DNA of 64,000 bases, from contig NZ_JAEKJT010000006.1 of assembly GCF_017303055.1 (NCBI RefSeq), forward strand, positions 1-64,000, in the 5' to 3' direction. This stretch comes from Halomonas litopenaei (GTDB taxonomy: Bacteria > Pseudomonadota > Gammaproteobacteria > Pseudomonadales > Halomonadaceae). Position 1 is the first letter of the stretch. The number at the start of each line of letters is the position of its first letter. Positions 24,704-34,208 of the stretch are shown piece by piece. Below the pieces are notes generated by a model. It saw only the letters and a program-made list of their open reading frames with translations, was not told where the DNA came from and did not search any database. A program made the position numbers and the translations under genes.

Positions 24704-25912
24704 ATGACCAAGCCAAAGCTTGTCTCTTTACAGCACCTCTCGCTCCAGCACTTCTCGCTACAGAACTTCTCGCTACAGAACGTCTCGTCGAAGCCTTCTT
24801 CCTCGAAGCCATTGTCCTCAGTCTTCGGGCTTCGCGGCATGGCCCGCGCCACCCTACTAGGCCTCGCCGTGTCCGCTGCGACGCTCTGCGGCACAGCCCA
24901 CGCCGATGACGCCGATGTTCCTGGCAACATCAAATGGACGGTGCCTTTTGGCGTCGGTGGCGGCACCGACGTGTGGGCTCGCTTCTTCGCGCCCTGGCTC
25001 AGCGACTACCTGCCCGGCGAACCCACCATCATGATTGATAACGTCCCAGGTGGAGGCTCGATCAACGGAGCCAACCTGTTCGCCATGCGGGCCAAGGCGG
25101 ATGGCTCCCACTGGCTAGGCACCTCTGCATCGACTCAGTACCCGGCCATGCTGGATGACCGCCGCGTTCGCTACGACTACCAGGAATGGACGCCGATCCT
25201 GGCCACGCCTACTGGCGGCGTGGTTTACGGCCAGCCGAGTCTCGGCGAAGACGCCGATGCCATTATTGATGCGATGCTCGACCAGCAGATCAAGATCGCC
25301 GCCCAGAACCCGACCGGCCTGGAACTGCCAGTACTGATCGCTCTGGATCTGCTGGGCGCCGACGTCCAGGCCGTATTCGGCATGCGCAGCCGTGGCGAAG
25401 GTCGACTGGCCTTCGAGCGAGGTGAGGCCGACATCGACTTTCAAACCAGCTCAGCCTACTTGAGCAACGTCCTGCCGCTGGTGGAGTCCGGCAAGGCAGT
25501 CCCGCTGTTTTCGTTGGGGCTGCTTAACGATGAAGGCGAGATCGTACGTGACCCCGCCTTCCCCGACCTGCCCACCTTCAATGAAGTCTACGCCGCCCGC
25601 CACGGCGAAGCGCCAACAGGCCCTGCCTACGAAGCCTTTCGCAAGTTCTTCGCCTCGGGCTACGCGCTGCAGAAGCTGATTGTGGTCCCCAAGGACACCC
25701 CGGCAGACCTGATCGAGACCTATCGTGACGCAGCACGCGAGTTCATCGCTACCGACGCCTTCAGGCAGGACGCTGAAGCTCAGCTGGGACCCTATGATCC
25801 GGTGGTCGGCGAGGTCATCCAGCGCCACCTGGAAGACGCCATGAGCATTGATGATGCGACCCGTGAGTGGCTCACCCACTGGCTGAAGGAAAAACACAAC
25901 GCCCAGATCTGA
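24704..25912 (+). CDS. tctC: TctC-family tricarboxylate-binding receptor with repeat-rich N-terminus
   Basis: This is a 402-residue tripartite tricarboxylate transporter receptor. The mature part starts VPGNIKWTVPFGVGGGTDVWARFF, matching the family's phosphate-like loop near the N-terminus. The oddity is an extra ~45 residues before the apparent signal peptide (MARATLLGLAVSAATLCG), made of 15-bp repeats reading SLQHF/SLQNF and a SSKP repeat. ATG 24704 has the good ribosome site AGAAGGA; ATG 24839 would give a normal signal peptide, so the true start is open. The ligand is probably the tricarboxylate handled by the upstream isomerase. The fused permease follows 207 bases later. Confidence 0.87.
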   Translation: MTKPKLVSLQHLSLQHFSLQNFSLQNVSSKPSSSKPLSSVFGLRGMARATLLGLAVSAATLCGTAHADDADVPGNIKWTVPFGVGGGTDVWARFFAPWLSDYLPGEPTIMIDNVPGGGSINGANLFAMRAKADGSHWLGTSASTQYPAMLDDRRVRYDYQEWTPILATPTGGVVYGQPSLGEDADAIIDAMLDQQIKIAAQNPTGLELPVLIALDLLGADVQAVFGMRSRGEGRLAFERGEADIDFQTSSAYLSNVLPLVESGKAVPLFSLGLLNDEGEIVRDPAFPDLPTFNEVYAARHGEAPTGPAYEAFRKFFASGYALQKLIVVPKDTPADLIETYRDAAREFIATDAFRQDAEAQLGPYDPVVGEVIQRHLEDAMSIDDATREWLTHWLKEKHNAQI

Positions 25913-26119
25913 ATGGCCCAAGCGCCGCGCAGTCCTCCTGCAGATACCAGCGGACTCCGGCGCTATCAGCGACTAACAGCAGCCTCTCTATTAGGTCTGC
26001 CGAAAAGAACTCGGCTATAGCTCGGCTCACCGCTCGGCTTACAGATCGACTACAACAACGTGACGATAACAGCGCTGGGGGCACGCCCCAGCGCTACGAC
26101 AATACGAGAGTCCAACGCC

Positions 26120-28084
26120 ATGCTTGATATCTTCCTCTCCAGCCTGGGACAGTTGTTCACCCTGTCCCATATGCTGTTCATGCTGCTGGGGGTGATGGTC
26201 GGCCTGATCGTCGGCATCATTCCCGGACTCGGGGGCATCGCTGGCATGTCCCTGCTGCTCCCTTTCCTCTACGGCATGGAGCCTACGGTGGCACTGGGCA
26301 TGCTGATGGGTCTGGTCGCCGTCATTCCGACGGGCGACACCTTTGCCTCCGTGCTGCTCGGCATCCCTGGCTCCAGCGCCTCTCAAGCCACCGTTATCGA
26401 CGGTTTCTCGTTGGCCAAGAAGGGCCAGGCAGCCCGGGCCCTGTCCAGCGCCTTCCTGTCCTCCATGATCGGTGGCCTGATTGGTGCGGTGGTGCTGACC
26501 GGATTTATCCTGATCGCCCGTCCGCTGGTACTGTCCTTCTCGTCATCAGAGCTGTTCATGCTGACGCTGCTTGGCCTGTCCATGGTGGCGGTGCTGTCAG
26601 GCGCAGATCTGTTCAAGGGGCTTGCCGCCTGCGGGCTCGGCCTGCTGGTAGGCGGTATCGGCATGGCCCCGGCCACCGGTGAGTTTCGTCTCAATCTGGA
26701 CATCGATTACCTGTTTGATGGCCTGCCCCTGGTCGTTGTCGGCCTGGGCATCTTCGCCCTGCCCGAGATCATCGACCTGCTGGTCAAACGTGGCGCTATC
26801 GCCGAAAAGCCCTGCCGCCTTGGTGAAGGCTGGCGCCGCGGCATCCAGGATGTTGGCCAACAGCGTGGCCTGGTCGCCCGCTGCGCCGCCATCGGCAGCC
26901 TGGTGGGCACCATTCCTGGCCTGGCGGGCTCTGTCGTCGACTGGCTGACCTATGGTCATGCGGTCCAGGCCGCCAAGGACAAGTCCGCATTTGGCAAGGG
27001 CGACATTCGTGGCGTCATCGCCCCGGAATCCGCCAACAACGCCTGCGCCTGTGGCGCCATGGTACCAACGCTGCTGTTCGGGGTACCGGGCTCGGGCACT
27101 GCCGCCGTGTTTCTCGGCGGTCTCTTGCTGCTGGGCCTGCAACCTGGCGTTGGCATGATCGAGACCCATCTTGATCTGACGTACACCATCATCTGGTCAC
27201 TGGCCCTTGCCAACATCCTTGGCGCCGCCATGTGCTTGCTCCTGGCACGCCCGGTGGCCAACCTGACCCGGGTGCCCTTCGCCACCCTGGCACCCTTGAT
27301 CACCGTGCTCATCATCTTCGCCGCCTTCCAGGCGACGCGAGCCACCGGTGATCTGTTGGCGCTGGGTGCCATCGGCGTCATCGGCGTGCTGTTCAAGCGC
27401 GCCAACTGGTCACGCCCCGCCTTCCTGATCGGCTTCGTCCTCGCCCCTGGGGCGGAGGCCTACTTCTACCAGGCGGTACAGTTTCAGGGTGCTGACGCCT
27501 TCCTGCGTCCCGGTGTGCTGATCATCGGCGCCATGATCCTGGCTGCGCTGTTCATCCCGATCATTGGTGCCGGCGTCAAGAAACGCCGCCAGGCCATGTC
27601 TGTCGGGGCCGCTGCTACCCAGACCAACGACGACAAGCCGCCGCATCAGCTCGGCATCATCGACATCATCCTGCTGGTGGCCCTGCTGGTCCTGGCGGCC
27701 AGCGCCTGGATCAACGTCTCCGAGCTGTCACTCATCGGCGGCATCATGCCCCGCCTGGCCATCGCCATCATGGCCGTGGCCTGTCTGGCGGAAGTGGCAC
27801 GCAGCGTGATTCGACGTCCCCGCTGGCAGCAGCAAGGTCTGGGGCGTGAAAGCGTCTGGCTCATCGGGTTCTTTGCGCTGGTCGGTGCCATGCTCTCGAT
27901 CGGCTTTATCACCACCGCCACGCTGTTCACTCTGGTCTTCCTGCTGGCTATTGCCAAGCTGCGGTGGTGGTTGGCCCTGCTGATGGCCATGGGGGTGACG
28001 GGATTCCTGGTCAGCATGGCAACCTTCCTCACCCTGACCTACCCGCAAGGCTTGCTGGACCCGCTGCTGTTCGGTTGGCTTTAG
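26120..28084 (+). CDS. Fused TctA-TctB tricarboxylate permease
   Basis: This 654-residue membrane protein joins the two permease parts of the tripartite tricarboxylate family. Residues 1 to about 490 are TctA (about 12 helices, VGIIPGLGGIAGMSLLLP near the start, GVPGSGTAAVFLGGLLLLG later). After a short hydrophilic linker near 510-525, about 130 residues with four helices match the small TctB subunit. TctA and TctB are usually separate, as in the two other sets of this window. ATG 26120 is preferred over 26060. It takes substrate from the TctC receptor upstream and uses the ion gradient. Confidence 0.9.
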   Translation: MLDIFLSSLGQLFTLSHMLFMLLGVMVGLIVGIIPGLGGIAGMSLLLPFLYGMEPTVALGMLMGLVAVIPTGDTFASVLLGIPGSSASQATVIDGFSLAKKGQAARALSSAFLSSMIGGLIGAVVLTGFILIARPLVLSFSSSELFMLTLLGLSMVAVLSGADLFKGLAACGLGLLVGGIGMAPATGEFRLNLDIDYLFDGLPLVVVGLGIFALPEIIDLLVKRGAIAEKPCRLGEGWRRGIQDVGQQRGLVARCAAIGSLVGTIPGLAGSVVDWLTYGHAVQAAKDKSAFGKGDIRGVIAPESANNACACGAMVPTLLFGVPGSGTAAVFLGGLLLLGLQPGVGMIETHLDLTYTIIWSLALANILGAAMCLLLARPVANLTRVPFATLAPLITVLIIFAAFQATRATGDLLALGAIGVIGVLFKRANWSRPAFLIGFVLAPGAEAYFYQAVQFQGADAFLRPGVLIIGAMILAALFIPIIGAGVKKRRQAMSVGAAATQTNDDKPPHQLGIIDIILLVALLVLAASAWINVSELSLIGGIMPRLAIAIMAVACLAEVARSVIRRPRWQQQGLGRESVWLIGFFALVGAMLSIGFITTATLFTLVFLLAIAKLRWWLALLMAMGVTGFLVSMATFLTLTYPQGLLDPLLFGWL

Positions 28085-28103
28085 GTCCGTCCGCAATCCA
28101 TAC

Positions 28104-28146
28104 AAGGCTCCGTCCCGCAGCAGTCTCCCGGCGGAGCCTTCTTTAT
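28104..28146 (+). terminator. Rho-independent terminator
   Basis: The stem AAGGCTCCG and CGGAGCCTT is followed by CTTTAT. It lies just after the fused permease stop and ends the isomerase-TctC-TctAB operon. Confidence 0.85.
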
Positions 28147-28461
28147 CGACGCAGTGCCGACACTCGCCTCGGGATTCAGCACTCGCTACCCAGCCAGATA
28201 CTTGTCTCGTCCCCAGATACACCTCGCGGGAGCCAACATCTGAAGCCACCCTGGCAACGTTCGCAGGAACTATGCGGCAACGCCGAGATCTTGTTCCCAA
28301 GCTTGCTCTATCGCCCCTGCCCGGCGGTAGACTCGAGTATCACTCTCCTCTCATGCAGCAGGAAACATCGACACTCACCCCGTTCTCGTTGCCTGACCTC
28401 TGACGGCCTCGACAATCTCCAGCCTGCGATCACCAGCCCCTCTCTGACATGGAGGAATCCC
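28147..28461. other. Gene-free stretch
   Basis: About 315 bases between the permease terminator and a small conserved gene. I see no open frame with coding character and no recognisable motif apart from the ribosome site at its right end. Confidence 0.4.
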
Positions 28462-28962
28462 ATGGACCTGGTAGAGAAACTCATCACTGAACCGACCGAT
28501 GATATCTTTGATCTTCTGCTGGCCGATGACAAAGAGGTCTTCTGGGTCGACTGGCGAGATGACGACGCCGTGCTGGCTGACTACTGCGAGGCCGTCGCCC
28601 ACACCGGTATGCTGGGCTCCCACTGGGTCGACGACGTGCTGACCATCACCTACGCAGAACGGTCACGGGCAGTGCCGCTGACCCAGTCACCGGGGGACCG
28701 GCACATCACGTTGATGACGATCAACGAACTGATGGCCCCTGACTACAGCATCAGAATGGTATGGGAATCGGAAGGCAGCGATACCCTGGCCTTCAGCGTG
28801 CTGCCAGAGGCCAGGTGGGCCGAATTGGAAGCGCAATATGGTAGAGCTGCGGTGGATCGGGCTTTTCTCACCCTGACTCACGACATCAATCCCTTCATCG
28901 ATGCCCTGCACGTCCGGCGCCCGACGGGCAAGGAGCGTCGCTGGTGGACGTTCTGGCGATAG
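28462..28962 (+). CDS. Hypothetical protein, 166 aa
   Basis: This is an acidic, soluble protein without signal peptide or membrane helix. It begins MDLVEKLITEPTDDIFDLLL and ends with a basic, Trp-rich tail (KERRWWTFWR). The start is well supported by TGGAGGAATCCC just upstream. Codon choice matches the neighbours, so I believe it is real, but I recognise no family. It stands alone between a tricarboxylate operon and a GntR regulator on the other strand. Confidence 0.7.
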   Translation: MDLVEKLITEPTDDIFDLLLADDKEVFWVDWRDDDAVLADYCEAVAHTGMLGSHWVDDVLTITYAERSRAVPLTQSPGDRHITLMTINELMAPDYSIRMVWESEGSDTLAFSVLPEARWAELEAQYGRAAVDRAFLTLTHDINPFIDALHVRRPTGKERRWWTFWR

Positions 28963-29021
28963 CCGGCTGCTGAGGGTTCATCGATTCCATGGGGCCTGCC
29001 AGGCGCACGCCAGACGAGTGG

Positions 29022-29717
29022 CTAACGCGTGCCTTCAAACATCCGATGTCGGGCATTGTCGATATGGGCGCGCATGGCGGCTTCCGCAGCCTCTCCATCC
29101 TTGGCGGCGATGGCGTCGACGATGGCCAGATGTTCGTCCTGTACCAGTCGCAGGCGCGCCTGCGACGCCATCAGTGACAGCCCACGAGTCAGGTTCATCC
29201 CTTCCTTGATACTCTCGTTGAGCGACTTCAATACGGTGGTGTAGTAGTGGTTGCTTGCCGCTTCGGTAATCGCCAGATGGAAGCGATAGTCTTCGTCGGT
29301 AGCCAGATCGTGACGAGCATTGGCCTCATCGATGATGTCGTAGCAGCGACGAATCTGGTCGAGCTGTTCCTGGGTGCGTCGCAACGCCGCCAGATGCGCT
29401 GCCCGCGCTTCGACGTTGGTGCGAAACTCAAAGCAGCGCTGAATGTCGGCAATGCTTGAGATAGGCGCAAACTTGAGCACCGCGCTATCAGGCTGACGAA
29501 TGACAAAGCTGCCGGAGCCGCGCCGGGACACCACCAGCTCATCCTCCTTGAGTCGGGCCAGGGCATCGCGCAGCACCGGACGAGAGACTTCATAGCGACG
29601 GCACAGCTGCGCCTCGGTGGGCAACTTCTCATTGACCGGATACTGGCCTTCGATGATCGCTTCCAGAATCTTCTCGTAGACCGCCGAAGCCAGTGAAAAT
29701 TTCGCCTCTAATGCCAT
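29022..29717 (-). CDS. GntR-family regulator with FCD domain
   Basis: This is a 231-residue FadR-class regulator. The winged-helix part is EGQYPVNEKLPTEAQLCRRYEVSRPVLRDALARL with an RRGSGSFV wing. The C-terminal FCD ligand domain spans about residues 90-225, with metal-binding-type residues in the DEDYRFHLAI and DEHLAIVDAI helices. ATG 29717 follows a GGAG site; the upstream extension is low-complexity and unlikely. It lies downstream of tctA on the same strand and probably controls the neighbouring sugar-acid genes. Candidate operators contain TTACAAC and lie at 33058-33074 and 40354-40364. Confidence 0.9.
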   Translation of the reverse strand: MALEAKFSLASAVYEKILEAIIEGQYPVNEKLPTEAQLCRRYEVSRPVLRDALARLKEDELVVSRRGSGSFVIRQPDSAVLKFAPISSIADIQRCFEFRTNVEARAAHLAALRRTQEQLDQIRRCYDIIDEANARHDLATDEDYRFHLAITEAASNHYYTTVLKSLNESIKEGMNLTRGLSLMASQARLRLVQDEHLAIVDAIAAKDGEAAEAAMRAHIDNARHRMFEGTR

Positions 29718-29886
29718 CTTGCCTTGCTCCGGATCTCTTGTTCCCTGGAAGTTGCCCGTCCGGCTCGTCACTCCGCCGTGGCCCCCTCCCTTTTTACCAT
29801 CGCAAACGGCGCCCTGCACTGGACCTTGAGGTCGCACCCGGGCGCCTTTCGCCGTTCCTTGCCCTAACACTGGCGCATTTCCCCGC

Positions 29887-31401
29887 TCAGGCCACCGTCT
29901 TGGCCTTGCCAGGCCTGCCTGCCTGACGCCCCTTCCAGATGCCGTTGGCGATGATCAGAGTCCAGGTCAGGATCGCCAGCCCCGCCAGCACCATGGCGAT
30001 GGGCCGGTCGACGAAGGCCATCAGGTCGCCGTCGGACTTGAGGATCGAGCGCATGAAGTTGCTCTCGATGATGGGGCCGAGGATAAAGGCCAGAATCAGC
30101 GGACCCAGCGGGAAGTCGTTCTCCATCAGGAAGACCCCGACCAGCCCCAGGCCGAGCATGATCCAGACGTCGAACATGCTGTTGTTGGCAGAGAAGGCAC
30201 CCACGATACAAAACATCAGGATCAATGGGTAGAGAACCCCTGTGGGCACCGCCAGCAACCTGCCGGCCCCCTTGATCGCCATCAGCCCCAGCGGCAGCAG
30301 CAGCAGATTGGCCAGCACGAACACCATGAAAATGGCGTTGACCAGGGCACCCTGCTCGGTGAAGACGTCCGGGCCCGGGGTGATGCCCTTGGTGGTCAGC
30401 ACGCCGATGATGATCGCGGTGACGGTATCCCCGGGAATGCCGAACACCAGCGCCGGGATATAGGCGCCGGACAGGGCCGCGTTGTTGGCGGCGCTGGCCG
30501 AGACCAGCCCCTCTGGATGACCGGTACCGTACTTCTGTGGTTCACGGGATAGCTTGCGGCTGATGGCATAACTGATCCAGGACGCGATATCAGCGCCAGC
30601 GCCGGGTAGCGCTCCGATCATGGTGCCAAGCAGGCCCCCTCGGGCAACGCCACCCTTGTAGCGCCAGGTTGTCCCGGCAACGCCGTCCAGCAGCTTGCCC
30701 TTGGGCGTCTCCACGTTAGCGGCGCTCTGTCCCGCCCCAGGCAGGCTGCGCAGCAGTTCAGTAATGGCAAACAAACCAATCAGCACCGGCAGCAGCGAGA
30801 TACCGGCAAGCAGGTCATAGCTGCCCATGGTGAAGCGCATCTGGCCGGACACGCTGTCCATGCCGACCATCGCCAGAGACAGGCCGATCAGCATCGAAAT
30901 AGCGCCCTTGAGCGGATCGCCACCGGCCACCAGGATGGCGCAGGACAGCCCCAACAAGGCCAGCCAAAAATACTCGTCACTGGTGAATTGCAGCGCAAAT
31001 TCAGCGATCCGCGGGGCAAACAGGGCAAGCACCGCTACGCCAATAATGCCACCCAGCATCGAGCAGGTGACGTTGATGCCGAGGGCAAGCCCCAACTTGC
31101 CCTTCTTGCCCAGAAGATAGGCCTCGTCGGCATAGACCGCAGACGCCGGCGTACCCGGCATCCTCAGCAGCGCCCCAGGTATATCACCCGCGACGATGGC
31201 CATGGCGGTGGCTGAGACGATGGCGGCGATCGCCGGCAGCGGCTCCATGAAAAAGGTCACCGGCACCAGCAAGGCGGTCGCCATGGTCGCGGTAAGACCA
31301 GGAATAGCGCCCATGAACAGCCCGAATAGGGAGGCCGCGATGATCACCAGGATCACCTCGGCGTCGAGCACCATGGAGGCAGCTTGCAGTAATTCGTTCA
31401 T
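29887..31401 (-). CDS. tctA: TctA large permease subunit, system 2
   Basis: This is a 504-residue TctA-family protein with about 12 membrane helices. Family text includes MGAIPGLTATMATALLVPVTF at the start, GALPGAGADIASWISYAIS, and FGIPGDTVTAIIIGVL. It forms the ion-coupled channel for the substrate delivered by the TctC protein encoded at 31988. Its start overlaps the tctB stop by one base, so the two are coupled. The set is followed by a GntR regulator and is divergent from SDR and semialdehyde dehydrogenase genes, which points to a sugar acid or dicarboxylic acid as cargo. Confidence 0.93.
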   Translation of the reverse strand: MNELLQAASMVLDAEVILVIIAASLFGLFMGAIPGLTATMATALLVPVTFFMEPLPAIAAIVSATAMAIVAGDIPGALLRMPGTPASAVYADEAYLLGKKGKLGLALGINVTCSMLGGIIGVAVLALFAPRIAEFALQFTSDEYFWLALLGLSCAILVAGGDPLKGAISMLIGLSLAMVGMDSVSGQMRFTMGSYDLLAGISLLPVLIGLFAITELLRSLPGAGQSAANVETPKGKLLDGVAGTTWRYKGGVARGGLLGTMIGALPGAGADIASWISYAISRKLSREPQKYGTGHPEGLVSASAANNAALSGAYIPALVFGIPGDTVTAIIIGVLTTKGITPGPDVFTEQGALVNAIFMVFVLANLLLLPLGLMAIKGAGRLLAVPTGVLYPLILMFCIVGAFSANNSMFDVWIMLGLGLVGVFLMENDFPLGPLILAFILGPIIESNFMRSILKSDGDLMAFVDRPIAMVLAGLAILTWTLIIANGIWKGRQAGRPGKAKTVA

Positions 31402-31871
31402 CAGTAGAGCACCTGTTCAAGCAGTCCGGGAGCCAGGGGGACGTGCAGCACCTGGGCGAACAGCATCCAGATCACTGCCGTCGCCATCACCGCGATCAGC
31501 AGCGCGCGGCCCCAGCCGCGGCGGTGATACATCAGGAACAGCAGCGTCAACAGCGTCACCGCCACAACCGGAAAGCCGAGCAGCGGAGTCAGCAGCACAT
31601 AGGCAATGACGCTCGCCACCACCGCACCGAGCGCCAGCAGGAAGGGGCGCCCGGCCACCTTGCCCGACCAGCGCACCAACGCCTGGCGCTGTCGCAAGCC
31701 CTTGAGGATCAACAGGCCCCCCATCAGCAACAACAGCCCGCCGACCACCTTGGGAAAGGTGCCGGCGCCGTAGACCTGCCGCGGCAATGGGCTCAAATCG
31801 GCAGAAGCCACGATGAGGGCAGCCCCCAAGGCCGCCGCCATGCTTCCTGATATTGCATCACTGGTACGCAT
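31401..31871 (-). CDS. tctB: TctB small permease subunit, system 2
   Basis: This 156-residue protein has four predicted membrane helices. Residues about 30-52 hold GTFPKVVGGLLLLMGGLLIL, and a PLLGFPVVAVTLLTLLFLMY helix pair follows, as usual for TctB. It is the small, poorly conserved membrane subunit of the tripartite tricarboxylate family. It overlaps tctA by one base. A hairpin lies between it and tctC upstream. Confidence 0.88.
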   Translation of the reverse strand: MRTSDAISGSMAAALGAALIVASADLSPLPRQVYGAGTFPKVVGGLLLLMGGLLILKGLRQRQALVRWSGKVAGRPFLLALGAVVASVIAYVLLTPLLGFPVVAVTLLTLLFLMYHRRGWGRALLIAVMATAVIWMLFAQVLHVPLAPGLLEQVLY

Positions 31872-31909
31872 GAGACATGTCTCCTTGATGCAGGCGCATC
31901 AGCGGAGAG

Positions 31910-31927
31910 GCGCCGCCCAAGCGGCGC
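31910..31927 (-). terminator. Intercistronic hairpin between tctC and tctB
   Basis: The arms GCGCCGC and GCGGCGC flank a 4-base loop with no long T run. Such hairpins after a binding-protein gene often reduce read-through or stabilise the upstream message, giving more receptor than permease. Confidence 0.5.
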
Positions 31928-31987
31928 TTCTACAAAGTGTCACTGACGGTCCCCACCCACCATCAGCAGGTGAAGACCGGAGGTCGA

Positions 31988-32953
31988 TCACTGGGCCAGG
32001 CCCAGCTTGTCGATGATGGATGCGTTGTTGGCGTCCTGTTCGGCCATGAACGCCTCGAAGCCTTCCGGTCCTTCCCATACCGCACCGAAACCGCGGCCTT
32101 CCATGAACGCCTGGAAGTCCTCGGAGTTCCACACGGCCTCAGCCGCGGTCAGCAGGCGCTCGGTGACGTCCTCTGGCAGCCCCTCGGGGCCGACCAGGCC
32201 ACGCCAGGAACCGTGGGACCAGTCATCGCCGGTCACCTCGCCAGCGGCGGGAATATCGGGGAAGGCGTCCTCACGCTCGCTGGATAGCACCGCCAGCGTG
32301 CGCACACGATCAGACTCACGCATGGACTCCGTTTCCGGCAGCGACGAGAAGACAATATCGACACCGCCCGCAGCCAGCTCCTGCAGACCTGGCGCCGCCC
32401 CCTCACTGGGCACCAGGTTGACGGTGTTGGGATCGATGCCTTGCTGATCGAGGAAGCCGGCGAAGGACAGGTGGTAGGCGGCACCCGGCGCGGAGCCCGA
32501 CACGGTGTACTCGTTGGGTGACTCGGCCAGATCCGCCAGCGCCTCTTCCAGGTTCTGCCAGGGCGCCTCGGCGTTGACGGTAAAGGCGGCGTAGTCGAGG
32601 TTGAGCAGCGCGATCGGGGTAAAGTCTTCGTAGGACAGATCCGCGGTGCCGATGTGCTGGTAGGTGGCGATCTCGGCGGTACCCAGGCCCAGGGTGTAGC
32701 CATCGGGACGCGCCATCTTCATCGCCATGTGACCGACCACACCGGAGCCGCCGGTGCGGTTGACCACATTGACCGGTTGCCCCAGCTCCTGCTGCAGCCC
32801 GGCAGCGAACTGTCGACCCACGGCGTCGGTGCCACCGCCGGCAGACCAGGGCACAATCAGGGTGATCGGCTTGGTGGGATAGTCGTCACCGACCGCGACC
32901 GAGGAGGTCGCCACCAGCAGGGAAGCACATAGCAGGCGTGGAAGCGTTCGCAT
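31988..32953 (-). CDS. tctC: TctC-family periplasmic receptor, system 2
   Basis: This is a 321-residue solute receptor with a signal peptide (MRTLPRLLCASLLVATSSVAVG). The family pattern is DDYPTKPITLIVPWSAGGGTDAVGRQFA, then GGSGVVGHMAMKMARPDGYTLG. TctC proteins bind carboxylic acids in the periplasm. It is the first gene of the tctCBA operon and is divergent from the SDR gene at 33407 across a 450-base regulatory region. Confidence 0.93.
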   Translation of the reverse strand: MRTLPRLLCASLLVATSSVAVGDDYPTKPITLIVPWSAGGGTDAVGRQFAAGLQQELGQPVNVVNRTGGSGVVGHMAMKMARPDGYTLGLGTAEIATYQHIGTADLSYEDFTPIALLNLDYAAFTVNAEAPWQNLEEALADLAESPNEYTVSGSAPGAAYHLSFAGFLDQQGIDPNTVNLVPSEGAAPGLQELAAGGVDIVFSSLPETESMRESDRVRTLAVLSSEREDAFPDIPAAGEVTGDDWSHGSWRGLVGPEGLPEDVTERLLTAAEAVWNSEDFQAFMEGRGFGAVWEGPEGFEAFMAEQDANNASIIDKLGLAQ

Positions 32954-33406
32954 GGGTTATCTCTCTTGTCAGCTAGCGTCGGAAGCTCCGGCGTCAACGC
33001 ATTTGCTCAGCACCGGAATGAACGCTTGCAAGAGTGCCCTCGGACCGCAAAACAGACAAGTTATTACAACTTATACTTTATGCTAACGGGGACATGACAA
33101 ACGCATCACCTAGACGTAAAAGCGCTTAAAAATCCGCACAAAAAATCGAATAAAAATGTTGTAAAACAGAATTCTGCATAATTACAAACAAACCGCACCG
33201 CAAGCCTGTCACAGCACTTGGTCTCTCCACTCACCACCCCATAGAGACCAAAGTACGAGCCCCACTTGTCCTTATTTGTTTGAAGACCATAAGACTCTGG
33301 GCTAAGGTTGGCTGCACAACATCGAGGGTGGCGCCCTGCGCCCTCCCCGCACCGAACCATCCCATGATGCGGCCTGTCGCAGGCCCGCTTAGTTCAGGAG
33401 CATTTC
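32954..33406. promoter_or_regulatory. Divergent regulatory region with candidate GntR operators
   Basis: This AT-rich 450-base region has no supported gene. It contains AAGTT-ATTAC-AACTT (33058-33072), a perfect 5-base-arm dyad, and GTTGTAAAAC at 33158-33167, which carries the same TTACAAC core reversed. The 11-mer TTACAACTTAT at 33064-33074 recurs upstream of the RraA-like gene at 40354-40364. These are candidates for the FCD-GntR protein encoded nearby. Confidence 0.45.
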
Positions 33407-34183
33407 ATGTTCGCCGACCTCAACGACAAGACCGTCCTTATCACCGGCTCCACCAAGGGCATCGGGCGCGCCGCCGCCGTCGCCTTCGCTCGCGAAGGTG
33501 CCATCGTCGGCATCAACAGCAGCCAGAAGGACGCCGCCGCCGAGGAGCTGATCGCCCAGCTGGAGTCTGAAGGTGCGCGCTTCGCCTACTATGAGCGCGA
33601 CCTGACCAAGAGCGGCGAGTGCGAGACCCTGGTCCACGAATTCGTCGAGCAGTTCGGCAGCCTCGACGTGCTGGTCAACAACGCCGGCGGCCTGGGTGTA
33701 CGCAAGGGTCTCGAGTCCCTTGAAGACGACGACTTCAACCTGGTCATGGACCTGAACCTGCGTTCGGTGATCATGACCACCCGCTTCGCCATGCCGCACC
33801 TGAAGGCCTCTGCCGAGAAGCGCGGAGAGACCGCCAGCGTCATCAGCACCGGATCCATTGCCGGACGCGAAGGCGGCGGCCTGGGCGCCTCTCTGTACGG
33901 CGGCTCCAAGGCCATGCTGCATAACCTCCACCGCAACTGGGTCAAGGAATTCACCAAGGACAAGGTGCGCTTCAACATCGTCGCACCGGGCACCATCGAC
34001 ACCGCCTTCCACGCCGACAAGAGCCCCGAACTGATGGCAAAAATCGCCTCCACTATCGCCATGGGCCGTGTCGGCACCTCCGAGGAAGTGGCGCCGTCGT
34101 TCCTGTTCCTGGCCTCCCACGCCGCCAGCGGTTACATCACCGGCCAGGTGATCGACGTCAACGGCGGCCAGATGTGCCCCTGA
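33407..34183 (+). CDS. SDR oxidoreductase of sugar-acid cluster
   Basis: This is a 258-residue classical SDR with [15 protein letters not shown], and the catalytic YGGSK (Y-x3-K; the Ser is upstream in STGSIAG). It ends [11 protein letters not shown], typical of FabG-like sugar or hydroxyacid dehydrogenases. It is followed after 25 bases by a semialdehyde dehydrogenase gene and is divergent from tctCBA, so it probably oxidises or reduces the imported acid before the aldehyde dehydrogenase step. The exact substrate cannot be read from sequence. Confidence 0.88.
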   Translation: MFADLNDKTVLITGSTKGIGRAAAVAFAREGAIVGINSSQKDAAAEELIAQLESEGARFAYYERDLTKSGECETLVHEFVEQFGSLDVLVNNAGGLGVRKGLESLEDDDFNLVMDLNLRSVIMTTRFAMPHLKASAEKRGETASVISTGSIAGREGGGLGASLYGGSKAMLHNLHRNWVKEFTKDKVRFNIVAPGTIDTAFHADKSPELMAKIASTIAMGRVGTSEEVAPSFLFLASHAASGYITGQVIDVNGGQMCP

Positions 34184-34208
34184 GCGCCCCTTCGAACAGG
34201 AGATGGTC

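Noticed and set aside
33106..33360. 84-codon minus-strand frame in the tctC/SDR promoter region
   Set aside because: AT-rich with Phe/Cys-rich text and overlap with candidate operators; no coding character.
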